The translations under genes were made by a program, and so were the position numbers. A DNA stretch of 64,000 nucleotides from Flavihumibacter fluminis (GTDB lineage: Bacteria; Bacteroidota; Bacteroidia; Chitinophagales; Chitinophagaceae), in assembly GCF_021491375.1 (NCBI RefSeq), contig NZ_JAKEVY010000001.1, forward strand, positions 310,001 to 374,000, written 5' to 3'. Positions 43,763 through 53,137 of the stretch are shown here, in pieces (position 1 is the first letter of the stretch; the number at the start of each line of letters is the position of its first letter). The notes under the pieces were generated by a model that did not search any database, had not been told where the DNA came from, and saw only the letters and a list, made by a program, of their open reading frames with translations.

Positions 43763-45010
43763 ATGGTTATGAATGAATATTTGACTATATCTGAAGCTGC
43801 AAATCTAATAGGTAAAAGCAAAGAAACTTTAAGGAGATGGGATCGAGAAGGTAAACTCTTGGCATTAAGAGAACCAATAAGCAATTATAGAAAATACAGA
43901 AGACAGGAAGTTCTCGATTTACTTTTAGATTTTAAAGATGAAGAACCTCAAATTGGGAATATTAACTTTGTAAAGCCAAACAAAGATTATTGGGTATTAG
44001 AATTATTTGCGGGTGCAGGTGGATTAGCAGTTGGTTTAGAACAAGCTGGCTTAAAATGTATAGCAGTTAATGAAATAGATAAATTCGCGTGCGAAACTTT
44101 AAGAAAAAATCGCCCAAAATGGGAAATAATTGAAGGAGATATCAAAAATTTCAAGTTCTCTGAATATAAAAACAAAGTTGATGTTATAACAGGTGGGTTT
44201 CCATGTCAAGCTTTTAGTTATGCTGGAAAAAAATTAGGTTTCAAAGACGCACGAGGCACATTATTTTATGAATTTGCAAGGGTTGTAAAGGAAGTAAAAC
44301 CTCTTATTTGTATTGGAGAAAATGTAAGAGGTCTTTTAAACCACAATGGTGGCAAAACATTAGAAGGAATGATTTCGATTCTTGATGAAATTGGTTACAA
44401 TGTAGTGCCAGTTCAAGTTTTGAAGGCAATAAACTACAAAGTTCCTCAAAAACGAGAACGATTAATTTTAGTTGGTGTAAGAAAAGATTTGAACACAAAT
44501 TTTGAATATCCAAAACCTTATAGTAAAATCTATAACTTAAAGGATGCTTTGTTTAAAGGTGAACTTTATGATTGTGATGTCCCTAAATCTTTAGGCGTTA
44601 AATATCCTAAGAGCAAAAAAGATGTACTAGATTTGGTACCACCTAAAGGGTATTGGAGAGATTTACCTATTGAAATACAAAAAAAATTTATGGGCGGCAG
44701 TTATTATCTTGGAGGTGGTAAAACTGGTATTGCCAGAAGAATAGGATGGGATGAACCATGTTTAACTCTTACTTGCAGTCCAGCACAAAAGCAAACAGAG
44801 CGTTGCCACCCTGAAGAAACAAGACCATTTACAATTAGAGAATATGCAAGAATACAAACATTTCCAGACAATTGGGAGTTTTCAGGCTCAATTGCTCAGC
44901 AATATAAACAAATAGGAAATGCAGTACCAGTTAATTTGGCTAGAGAACTTGGATACTCAATTATAAACTTCTTAAATAAAAATCAAGGATTATCAAATGT
45001 AAAAAGATGA
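43763..45010 (+). CDS. DNA (cytosine-5) methyltransferase with HTH N-terminus
   Basis: A 415-residue protein. Residues ~1-60 form a MerR/excisionase-like helix-turn-helix (YLTISEAANLIGKSKETLRRWDREGK). Residues ~75-405 are a C5 methyltransferase: motif I ELFAGAGGLAVGLEQ, catalytic motif GGFPCQAFSYAG (cysteine 148), ENVRGL near 186, the QxRxR motif PQKRERLILVG and the C-terminal GNAVPVNLARELG. The HTH probably regulates its own gene or the restriction gene. It overlaps the convergent endonuclease gene by 28 bases. From the endonuclease partner, the site is likely of the GGNCC type (inference). Confidence 0.9.
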   Translation: MVMNEYLTISEAANLIGKSKETLRRWDREGKLLALREPISNYRKYRRQEVLDLLLDFKDEEPQIGNINFVKPNKDYWVLELFAGAGGLAVGLEQAGLKCIAVNEIDKFACETLRKNRPKWEIIEGDIKNFKFSEYKNKVDVITGGFPCQAFSYAGKKLGFKDARGTLFYEFARVVKEVKPLICIGENVRGLLNHNGGKTLEGMISILDEIGYNVVPVQVLKAINYKVPQKRERLILVGVRKDLNTNFEYPKPYSKIYNLKDALFKGELYDCDVPKSLGVKYPKSKKDVLDLVPPKGYWRDLPIEIQKKFMGGSYYLGGGKTGIARRIGWDEPCLTLTCSPAQKQTERCHPEETRPFTIREYARIQTFPDNWEFSGSIAQQYKQIGNAVPVNLARELGYSIINFLNKNQGLSNVKR

Positions 45011-45705
45011 GAATTTGAAATTTCTGATGCTAGCAATTCAATTCCAGATGATATTACATTATTACTATCTAGCCTTAAAATTAAATCATGTAAATCTGAA
45101 ACTAAATTGGTATAAAAATGTTCATAACCAGTTAATCTAAACCAAAATTCATTACCAATATATACAGGATGAATTTTATTAATAGTTCTATAATGCATAC
45201 TTAACTCTTCGCTTTGCCCATAAATAACCCCAACAATGAAATCGGTATTATTAATGTTTCTAAAGGCCGAGTTTGTTCTTGCAAGATTTATGGTGTCTGT
45301 AAATTTTCTAATTAAAGGACTAACATCCTCAGAATTAATTGTATTTGGTCCAGCTTTTAATTGACACCATTTTTTTCGATCATCAAGCTTATCAATAAAT
45401 TCGATGTCCATTCCTTTAATTAGTGAGCCATTAGCTAATCCAATATCTACAAACATATTTTGTATTCTAGAACCAAAAATTGTTGATATTGATGTTCCCA
45501 AAACACGGGGATAATATAAAGCTTTTGCAACACCAATAGCTGTAAAATCATTTTCTAAAATCTTTGATAGATATTTAACTATTATGGGATTTATTTTATA
45601 TGTTTTGAGCTTTGTATGAATACTAATAGAGGCTTTTAAATGATTGTCAAATATGTTCAACTTAAAATATTCTGTAATTGTCGCAATCAACTCTTGTTCA
45701 TTCAT
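44983..45705 (-). CDS. Eco47II/Sau96I-type restriction endonuclease
   Basis: The protein is 240 residues. It carries the block SLIKGMDIEFIDKLDDRKKW followed by CQLKAGPNTINSEDV, which matches the conserved core of the Eco47II/PmeII family: the acidic D-I-E-F and the Q-L-K-A-G motif are the expected PD-(D/E)xK catalytic residues. Family members recognise GGNCC, but the specificity here is not proven. It converges with its methyltransferase, overlapping by 28 bases, an arrangement known from small type II systems. No start-site ambiguity is evident. Confidence 0.85.
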   Translation of the reverse strand: MNEQELIATITEYFKLNIFDNHLKASISIHTKLKTYKINPIIVKYLSKILENDFTAIGVAKALYYPRVLGTSISTIFGSRIQNMFVDIGLANGSLIKGMDIEFIDKLDDRKKWCQLKAGPNTINSEDVSPLIRKFTDTINLARTNSAFRNINNTDFIVGVIYGQSEELSMHYRTINKIHPVYIGNEFWFRLTGYEHFYTNLVSDLHDLILRLDSNNVISSGIELLASEISNSHLFTFDNP

Positions 45706-45852
45706 GAATTAAGATATAAAATATTTAAATAATTAACATGAATCATCTTATTTGACTTAATCGTATATTGATGCTCATGTCATAAAACACTTAGTTAATA
45801 ATGGCAGGTTCGTATCAGTTAACAATTAAAAGTTATAAAATTAGATAATAAA

Positions 45853-46476
45853 TTAACTATTAAAATAAATGATTCGTTTAAACCTATCATAAAGGTCTTT
45901 AACAACTTTAATATTATTTAATTTTTTTTCATAAATCCGTTGCTTCCCTCTTGCATTTGCTTGACCAATCGTGTCAAGTTGAAAAAGTAAAATTGAATAT
46001 TTCCCTTTCCAGGTTTTATGTCTCAATTGAATTTGAGTCCTTGTGTTTACCCATTCATAATGAGAATATGGATTGTCAAAATAAGGATGGACAATTTTAA
46101 ATTCGCAATCAGAATAATTAGTATTATATCTAAAAACAATATCAGTTTGACCTTTTTTGCTTGAACCATTACAATATTCACATGATAATACAAGATTTTT
46201 CTTTTCAAAAGTAAATTCTGGATAGGCTCTTGGTCTTGCACCTTTAGGCGCAATATGATCAATTTCACCTCTAGACGTTTCCCACAATTGTAATCCGCAG
46301 TAGCAGCATTTCTGTTTTTGAAAGCCGTCAAGTTGGGAAAGAATGGATCCTTTTATATCTGTCATTATCGCATTTGTTTTGTCCCACTCAGCAGGTCGTC
46401 TGTTAACAACAATACCAGCAAGATGGGTTTCTTGTTGTTGAGTAAGGACTAACGCATTGTGAATTTGATTAATCAT
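45853..46476 (-). CDS. ptuB: HNH endonuclease of a Septu-like system (PtuB-like)
   Basis: A 207-residue protein with an HNH motif of the TIGR02646/PtuB type: CCYCGLQLWETSRGEIDHIAP, then KNLVLSCEYCNGSSKKG, with C-x-x-C zinc pairs and the catalytic histidine of I-D-H. The N-terminus (HNALVLTQQQETHLAGIV) also matches the family. It is encoded directly behind the ATPase with an 8-base overlap, the order of type I Septu. In that system the pair cleaves nucleic acid upon phage infection. Confidence 0.85.
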   Translation of the reverse strand: MINQIHNALVLTQQQETHLAGIVVNRRPAEWDKTNAIMTDIKGSILSQLDGFQKQKCCYCGLQLWETSRGEIDHIAPKGARPRAYPEFTFEKKNLVLSCEYCNGSSKKGQTDIVFRYNTNYSDCEFKIVHPYFDNPYSHYEWVNTRTQIQLRHKTWKGKYSILLFQLDTIGQANARGKQRIYEKKLNNIKVVKDLYDRFKRIIYFNS

Positions 46477-48058
46477 TTCTAATATAATCTTCAGCTTCTG
46501 AAATTAATTCATTCAGAGGGTCATTCTCTGATATATTTATTGCTTTTAACTCTTCAACTAACCTAGTTATTTTATTAAAGTCTTTACTTTTTTTTGAAAG
46601 TAGATTTAATAAATCTGCAACTGCCATTTCAAAATAATGATTACGAGCTGATTTAACATTAAAAACTCTAAACAACACATCTTCTGCTGACCAGCCAAAG
46701 GTATTTGCTCCTAATAATATTTTCGCTGATAATTGATTAGTTTTTAAATCTCTGTTTAAAGCTGTAACTGAAGAACTTTCACCCTCTAAATCGGAAACCA
46801 AAAAATGAGAATGAGTTGAAATTATAAAATGACAGGTAGAGAAATTGGCAAATACATCTTTGAGAAAAGTTATATATCGCATTTGCCAATTCGGATGCAA
46901 ACTTATTTCAGGCTCATCAATCAGAACTAATGAATTATATTTAATATTTGCAAACATTCCTACAAGTGAATTTAACAAATGATATTCACCGGAACTTATG
47001 TCATTTATAGAAAGAGACGAATTTCTTTTCTGAATTCGTATTCCTTCTAGGTTAATTATGTCAAGATTTTCAAGGTGACTTATCATCGTTAAGTCATAAT
47101 CTGTTAAATCTGAATCAAATAAGTCAATTGAAATAATTTTCGATGAAGAATTTTTCTTACTCAAAAATATTTTTTCAATTGTAGGTATTTTGTTCAAAAA
47201 AGAAACAACTCTTTCGGTTAAATATAAATCATCTTTGAAATATTGATTATAGTAAGGTATGCTCCAAAGTGGATTTTCTTGTTTTCTTTTTGTGTATTCA
47301 AAATCTTCATCCCACCAATTTTCAAAATATTTTTTAAAATTATCAATAGTAAGACTTTTAGAAAAGAAAAGTTTATTGATTTTTGTTTTATATTCAACTT
47401 TAAAACAATCTTCAAATTCTAAAAACTTTAGAAGCTCTTTAAGATTTCCTCTAAACTCATTACTAGCCTTCGCAGCATTAAAAATATGTTTTAATGTTCT
47501 TCTAACTGAAGTTTTTGTACTAGTTGTACTACTTGTACTTCTAGCTCCTAAATATTGATAGAAGTCAATTGGATTACTATTCTGATACTTAAATCGATCT
47601 GTTGGAATTATTGAATTTACTAGTAATTTATCAGGATATTCTAGCTCGTGATGTAGTACTTCAAAACCTGTTTGCAATTCATGCAAACTATCATTATTGA
47701 ATTCAAGATTAAATGGCCTATTTTTGAAAAAAAGATATTCTTTTCTTTGCATTTTATTGTTGCTAGATTTAATTTTTCTCGCTACAATTTCGTATGTATT
47801 TCTATAATACTTGTATCGTAAATGAATATCGTAAGGAAGACTAAATTCTTTTTTGTTAGAAACTGAATATGATTTAAACTGTCGGAAAACTTCAGCAATA
47901 GTTCTAAGAATGAAACTTTTTCCTGTACCATTTGGTCCAATAATAACTGAAGTATAGGGTTTTTCTCCTTTCTTATATTCCTGTGGTTCAGAAAGTTGCA
48001 AATCGATATCCCCTAATTGAGGATGGCCTTTTAAATTTAGGAATTCAATTCTGAACAT
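46469..48058 (-). CDS. ptuA: Septu-like ATPase (PtuA-like, ABC/OLD type)
   Basis: A 529-residue ATPase: Walker A IIGPNGTGKSF (residues ~39-49), a long helical insert (about 100-330) with basic patches, signature-like motif INDISSGEYHLLNSL, Walker B SLVLIDEPEISLHPNWQ and a switch histidine in FIISTHSHFLV. This is the AAA_21/PtuA arrangement of OLD-like defence ATPases. It overlaps the HNH gene by eight bases. All ATPase motifs are intact, so the pair should be functional. Confidence 0.85.
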   Translation of the reverse strand: MFRIEFLNLKGHPQLGDIDLQLSEPQEYKKGEKPYTSVIIGPNGTGKSFILRTIAEVFRQFKSYSVSNKKEFSLPYDIHLRYKYYRNTYEIVARKIKSSNNKMQRKEYLFFKNRPFNLEFNNDSLHELQTGFEVLHHELEYPDKLLVNSIIPTDRFKYQNSNPIDFYQYLGARSTSSTTSTKTSVRRTLKHIFNAAKASNEFRGNLKELLKFLEFEDCFKVEYKTKINKLFFSKSLTIDNFKKYFENWWDEDFEYTKRKQENPLWSIPYYNQYFKDDLYLTERVVSFLNKIPTIEKIFLSKKNSSSKIISIDLFDSDLTDYDLTMISHLENLDIINLEGIRIQKRNSSLSINDISSGEYHLLNSLVGMFANIKYNSLVLIDEPEISLHPNWQMRYITFLKDVFANFSTCHFIISTHSHFLVSDLEGESSSVTALNRDLKTNQLSAKILLGANTFGWSAEDVLFRVFNVKSARNHYFEMAVADLLNLLSKKSKDFNKITRLVEELKAINISENDPLNELISEAEDYIRND

Positions 48059-48221
48059 TCTATTTATAGATAGTAAATGAATAGTAAAAAAACACTTTTA
48101 TCAAACCAAAGTTATCGAATTCGAGGCAACAGTTACCGAAACAACCGCCGTTCAGTCTAATTATCGATGGTGCGTTATTCGTGCGCCGTTCTTTTTCTAA
48201 TGCAAGGTTATCGGCAGCGTG

Positions 48222-48509
48222 TCAGGTTAAAGACTTCCATCCCTTAGATTTTCTTCCTGCGTAAAGTTCATATCGCACAGGCGATTTTCTATTGTTTTCT
48301 CTCATGACAAAATTCAATATATGACTAAAGAAGTACATCACCGTAGTATTTACTTTGTCAAATTCATTTACACCTTGTCCAATTACTGGGTTTATTAAAC
48401 CCTTATTCGCAACATAAATTCGGTTTAAATGCTTAACATCTGTATTTGATGGATTTGCAACATCTACAAATCTATGATATTCACTTTTTGCCCAGATATG
48501 TATTTTCAC
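48222..48509 (-). CDS. Small hypothetical protein coupled to the AAA_13 ATPase
   Basis: A 95-residue soluble basic protein (VNTTVMYFFSHILNFVMREN). It starts with GTG overlapping the stop codon of the large ATPase (TAGTG), so it would be translated with it. I do not recognise a family, and it has no zinc or catalytic motif. A small partner encoded behind a PrrC/RloC-type ATPase could be an accessory or antitoxin-like subunit, but this is inference. Confidence 0.6.
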   Translation of the reverse strand: MKIHIWAKSEYHRFVDVANPSNTDVKHLNRIYVANKGLINPVIGQGVNEFDKVNTTVMYFFSHILNFVMRENNRKSPVRYELYAGRKSKGWKSLT

Positions 48510-50767
48510 TATAAGCCATTAAGTCCTTTCCAATGTAATTCATCTTTTAATTCTATATGTTCCATTAAGTCCTTTATTGCTTCTTCTATTTGTAATAGTT
48601 TGTCATCGTGTTGTTGAACTTTTTCAAATTGATTCTGATGTGACAACCAATGCAAAAGTTTTATTCTATGATAAGTCCCGTCAGCTGAAGTGAAAACTGC
48701 TTTTACCCTTGAGTCAACAGATTTACTTGATGGATATTTCATCGAAGTATATAATTCTAAAAATCTCCTCATAGCATTTGGTAAAAGAACCGTGTGGGGA
48801 AAAGTTGATTTGTCAGCTAGTTTATTGAAGTCGTTTAATATATGGAAGATTGAGACATATTCAGAATTGTAGTCTTTAAATGTAGATGGCAGATGCTCAA
48901 TTTTGGATTCTCCTGAATCATTTCTTTTAATGAAATAAAAATCTGCTTTAGTCTTCTTTTGTCGGTGAAATAATTCTTCACTGTCCATAAGTATTGAAAA
49001 GAACTCAAAATTATGTGTTGAAATAAATAGTTGAGCAAAATCCTCAGTTTTGAAAAAGTCTTTCAATAATGACCTTACTTGGAAAATATGATTACTGTCT
49101 AGACTGGAAATAGGGTCATCTATAAAAATTATTGTGTTTGGAAGTTTAGGCGGGTCATTTTTTCTTAATGATTTCAATTCTGTCAAGAAGTATGCAAATG
49201 CAATTGCTGACTTCTCACCCTCACTTAAATGTTCCGCTGGATGACCTGACCTTTCAAGCCTAAATATTTCGTCTCTAATCTCAATTTTTATATCATCTCT
49301 ATGTAACAAAATTTCTAAAATGTCATTAAGCTCACCTTGTCTTTTTGCGGTGCTACTCAATTGTTCGTTATAGCTCTTAATTAATGGAATATTGTTGTTT
49401 ATTTTAGCTTCTATCTTTTCATTAGTTTCCATTGCACAATCTCTATTCGATTCCTTTTTGTTGTAATCATCAGCCTTCAGATACTCCGCAACATAGTGCT
49501 TTAAGATTTTTTCAATTGCGGAACTTTTTCTCTCACTAAATTCATTAAGCCATTTATTGTGTTTTTTAATTACACTTTCAATTGCCTCAAAGTGACCTGT
49601 TAAACTTATTATGTCAATTTGTGTGGCGTCAATTGAATTGAAGATACTTGACCATTTATATTGTAGGTCTTTTTCAAGAATTGAAAGTTTTTCTTTATAA
49701 ATGCCTTTTTGAATTTCATATGCACTTATCGCCATCTCATATTCGGATTGAAAAAGTTCTGCAATGTCTTTTTTGATTGGAAATTTAACTTCAATTAATT
49801 TTCTTTCGCTTTCAATTTCTTTGATAACATTTTCTATTGCATCCTGAATTTCCTTTAATTTTTTGGAGTAAAAGGAATTAAGGTCGGCAATTCGATTGTC
49901 TGGTAGTTGCTTTGTGCAGAACTTGCATTCCTTTGAATCTATGTGAAGTGGCATACCTTTCTGAACCCAATCAAACAAGGCAGGGTCTTCTTCAAGAGTT
50001 GGAAATGTAATAGCTTTTGGAGCACTATCTTCTAAGATGGATTTTACAGATAATGAAAGCCACTCTAAGCTTTCCTTAATTTTGTAATTTTCATTTTGAG
50101 GGTCAAACTTATTTTCAGCTTGCGCTTCTTTTTTTGTTAAATCACGCTCCGTAGCATTTAGAATAAAACCTTCAAGGTTGACTTTTACTTCATCAACAAT
50201 TTTTTTGAAATTCCCTTTGTCAAAGGTTGTAGGGTCAAATATCCCTGGCAAATAGTTTTCTCTTACATCTTTTGCTTTTCTTGAAAAATATCCATTTGTT
50301 TTATTATAGTTTTCAAAAGCATCAATGATAGGCTTGTATTTTTTTTCACGTAATAGGGCTAAGCGTTCATTGATTGTTTCTAGCTTTTTGATTTTATCTT
50401 TTAAGGCACCCGCTGTATCCCCCAAATAGAAAGAGATGGGACTAAAACCCGACTTAGGTTCATCCCAAGTGAAAATGCGCTTGATGTATTCACTATTGAA
50501 AACCTTTACAGCAAATGGAAATTAATTTAGGGTATCCTGATTAAATATTTTGGATGTTCCGTCATTTACAGATATTTCAATTTCAGCACCACTAAAACAT
50601 CTGTTTTTGTCTTTGAACTCTAATACTTGAAAAAGTTTTGAAAGCGTTGTTTTTCCTGAATAATTCCAACCATAAACCAAGTTCTTTCTCTTGAAGTCTT
50701 CTATTCTGCCCCAAGTGTAATTTTGGTAAATGCCAAAACGCTTTAGTTTATTTATTTGAGTAATCAT
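48509..50767 (-). pseudogene. PrrC/RloC-type AAA_13 ATPase with one in-frame stop
   Basis: One frame runs from the ATG at 50767 to 48509 (753 codons), interrupted only by TAA at 50522-50524 (codon 82). The first part holds Walker A VYGWNYSGKTTLSKL. After the stop come FPFAVKVFNSEYIKRIFTWD, a C-K-F-C hook-like region near codon 280, coiled-coil segments, the signature HLSEGEKSAIAFAYFL, Walker B TIIFIDDPISSLD and ISTHNFEFF. Near the end, RRFLELY and HWLSHQNQF resemble the nuclease region of anticodon nucleases of this family. A single CAA/GAA-to-TAA change is the simplest explanation. Without readthrough the protein is dead. Confidence 0.85.
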
Positions 50768-50817
50768 TCAAGTCTTATTTTAGATTTTATTTTAACACGG
50801 CTATCACGTCCTACGCT

Positions 50818-50906
50818 TGCGCCTAACGTCGAGTATTGCTGCAGGTGGCGTATTTTATAACGTCCTACCCAACGTGCAGCAAAACTTTTGTTTGCAGTAC
50901 ACTCCA
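50818..50906 (+). repeat. Imperfect palindromic element, copy A
   Basis: The left arm starts CTAACGTCGAGTATTGCTGC (50823). The right arm ends GCAGCAAAACTTTTGTTTGC (about 50877-50896), pairing as AGTATTGCTGCA with TGCAGCAAAACT. It matches the arms of the 53138-53377 element and ends a few bases before the stop of the 50911-51771 gene (minus strand), so it lies at that gene's 3' end. Confidence 0.6.
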
Positions 50907-50910
50907 ATTC

Positions 50911-51771
50911 TCACAAGTATTGAGCTGCTTTGAGTGCTTTTTTGAACTCAATCTGAAATAGCTTTTGTCCTCCTTGTCCGGGGAAAGGAATTCTACTGTC
51001 TATTATATTTCTTAATCCGTGCTGCCGCAAAGCATTAAAGGCTGTGTCGTAAACAGTCGCTTTGATTAAAATGATTTTCGTGTCACTGTTAGCCACTTGT
51101 TTTATTTTCTCAATCAGGCTCGGAAGTTGAGAACCTAAATCTTTATTTAGAAGTGATAGCGGCAGTTCTGATAAGTCGAGCAGGTAAAAACCGTCAGCTT
51201 GAAATTTGAGTAAGATTGAAAGTTTGATGTCGCTGTCTCGTCCACTTGCAATGAACTTGTACTTGAGGTCAGGGTAAAGTGCTTCAGCAACTCCTAAAAA
51301 CAAATAATCATGTTGGTGAACATTCTCAAAATAAAAGAAACGGTCTAAACTGTCCGGCGGTGCTTCTGCAATCAGTAAATACCTTACCTTGTCCGGCTTG
51401 TATTTAAGTCGTGCTTTTTCAAGATTCTGCTTTAATTGTGTAATGTCAACAGTCGCTGCTGTGTTTTGCTTTGGTTGCGTTGTTACAACTGTTTTGGTCG
51501 TCATCTTAACAGTCGGATAGTTAGAGGGTGCGGTTTTCCGTTTGGTTGAATGTGGAATTGTCCAACTTGAACCTTTACCGCCAGACTGAAAAGCATGAGG
51601 TAGTTGTCCTTTGCGTAACAAATCACGAAGTGGTTTGCCGGGTTTATCTTTGCTGTCCCGAAGTAACCCTGATTTTTCAAGTAGTGCATTTGCTTCAACA
51701 GGGTCAATGCTTTGTCGCCCTGAACGTATCAGATAGTCGTCAAGGAATTTGATTATTGCTTTTATGCTCAT
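50911..51771 (-). CDS. Hypothetical protein with uracil-DNA-glycosylase-like domain
   Basis: From the ATG at 51771 it is 286 residues. The first ~85 are basic and helical with an HTH look (FLDDYLIRSGRQSIDPVEAN, GKPLRDLLRKGQLPHAFQSG). After a Thr/Gln-rich linker the C-terminal ~170 residues contain RYLLIAEAPPDSLDRFFYF, GFYLLDLSELPLSLL and IPFPGQGGQKLFQIEF, an arrangement reminiscent of the UDG superfamily (G-E-x-P-G-like first motif). No exact catalytic motif of a named UDG family is present. The frame extends to 51828, but the extra residues overlap a repeat-rich region. Confidence 0.6.
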   Translation of the reverse strand: MSIKAIIKFLDDYLIRSGRQSIDPVEANALLEKSGLLRDSKDKPGKPLRDLLRKGQLPHAFQSGGKGSSWTIPHSTKRKTAPSNYPTVKMTTKTVVTTQPKQNTAATVDITQLKQNLEKARLKYKPDKVRYLLIAEAPPDSLDRFFYFENVHQHDYLFLGVAEALYPDLKYKFIASGRDSDIKLSILLKFQADGFYLLDLSELPLSLLNKDLGSQLPSLIEKIKQVANSDTKIILIKATVYDTAFNALRQHGLRNIIDSRIPFPGQGGQKLFQIEFKKALKAAQYL

Positions 51772-51794
51772 AGGAAGTGTCCAAAAAGAATTGC

Positions 51795-51965
51795 TGCCAA
51801 CGTTGAAGCATTGGCGAAGTGGCGGCAATCATTGAACGTTCAGCCGATAACCAATGCTGATTAAATGTACAGCTGTTCATTGATCATTTTGTCGCTCAAT
51901 GGCATTCCGTCACGCTGGAACAAAAGCTGACTGATGATTAATAGCCGATTGCTTGCACGTCGCCC
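51795..51965 (+). repeat. Imperfect palindromic element, copy B
   Basis: The left arm CAACGTTGAAGCATTGGCGA (51798-51817) recurs inverted twice: an inner AACCAATGCT (51849-51858) and an outer GCCGATTGCTTGCACGTCG near 51944-51962. Copies of AACGTT flank the centre. It lies upstream of the 50911-51771 gene and downstream of the glycine-rich gene (minus strand). A run of ten Cs follows it. Confidence 0.5.
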
Positions 51966-52120
51966 CCCCCCCATATACGCCAATGTACTGTTACCTGCAT
52001 GCCCTTATCTTAACTTTTCACCTATCATATAATTATGTAAGACCACAAACCGACTCAAGGATAAAATTTTCTTAATGAAAGACACTTTCAATAAGAAAAT
52101 TTAAACATCAAAAAAAGAAA

Positions 52121-53038
52121 CTATTGCCAATCAGCATAACCCTGCTCTCCATCGTCGCCATGCATTCCCCCTTGACCATGGAAAGAACATCTAGCACTTC
52201 TTCCACCAGCACCACCTTTACCGCCTTTACCCGGACCGACATCTACAGTAGGCATGTTAGCTATGTCACTGCATTTCACCACTAAAACTCCACCATTTCC
52301 ACCTGATGTCCCTCCTCCACCACCTCCTCCGCCCCAATAGTATACTTGCCCTCCGCCATAACAGTCTCCTGTACCGCCGTTAGTACCATTACTGCCATCA
52401 CTTCCCCGAAGTTGAATTTTAGCGGTAGATCCAAAAACGATTTTATCAGCTAGAATACATATTAGTCCACCGTGCCCATATGATTGACGTGCTCCATTTC
52501 CTCCGAAACACCACCTACTACTACTTGGAGATGGTGCGCCTCTAAAATCTGTTGCTGCTATACCTGGCAAGTTTACACTGGGCCTTCCAGTGTAAAAGGC
52601 GCCACTACCACCACCACCTCCATTGTAGTCATTAGTTCTGTGGCCAAGACCACCTTGCTGGCGACCATTTCCACTTCCATTACCGCCGGAACCACCTAAC
52701 GCTTCGCTATAAGTATGTTCCAGTTTTTCGCCGTTTTCTAACGTTAACGCTATAGTACCCACTCCACGTCTAAAATTTGTGTACACTATTGATCCCTCAC
52801 AAATAATTACTCTTGCTTTAAGCACAAGCCACTTAGAACCATTGTCATTAACTTTTAATACTCCTGCTTCTTTTATATGAATAGTATCGTATTGATATAA
52901 TCGAGGAGGTATATTTAAAACCTGACCACGCTCGACTACTAAATTGTTTAATGGAGGTGTCGCTGAAATACAAATAAAGGAAGATAATGCGATGAGCAGA
53001 TAGAATTTTACTGAAAACAAAGTGGGATTTATTTTCAT
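52121..53038 (-). CDS. Glycine-rich secreted protein
   Basis: A 305-residue protein with a signal peptide (FYLLIALSSFICISA). About 170 central and C-terminal residues are glycine-rich low-complexity sequence (GGGGGSGAFYTG, YYWGGGGGGGGTSGGNGG, GGKGGAGGRSARCS) resembling glycine-rich surface or cell-wall proteins. The N-terminal ~110 residues are a beta-rich domain (LVVERGQVLNIPPRLYQYDT). Its role is unknown. Its place among defence genes and between two palindromic elements suggests it travels as an independent unit. Confidence 0.65.
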   Translation of the reverse strand: MKINPTLFSVKFYLLIALSSFICISATPPLNNLVVERGQVLNIPPRLYQYDTIHIKEAGVLKVNDNGSKWLVLKARVIICEGSIVYTNFRRGVGTIALTLENGEKLEHTYSEALGGSGGNGSGNGRQQGGLGHRTNDYNGGGGGSGAFYTGRPSVNLPGIAATDFRGAPSPSSSRWCFGGNGARQSYGHGGLICILADKIVFGSTAKIQLRGSDGSNGTNGGTGDCYGGGQVYYWGGGGGGGGTSGGNGGVLVVKCSDIANMPTVDVGPGKGGKGGAGGRSARCSFHGQGGMHGDDGEQGYADWQ

Positions 53039-53137
53039 AATAGCAGATGGCTTTTGATGGCTTTTAAGTTTGGTTTACATAGCGAGTAGTGCATGTACAA
53101 TTTTAGCTTGTCTATTTTTCAACCTTTTAAATAAAAG

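Noticed and set aside
45853-48058. Retron-associated ATPase/HNH (Ec78-like)
   Set aside because: No reverse transcriptase or msr/msd-like sequence lies next to the pair, so plain Septu fits better.
51961-51972. C10 homopolymer as a phase-variable switch
   Set aside because: It is between genes, not in a coding frame or at a recognisable promoter spacer. It may also be a base-call artefact.
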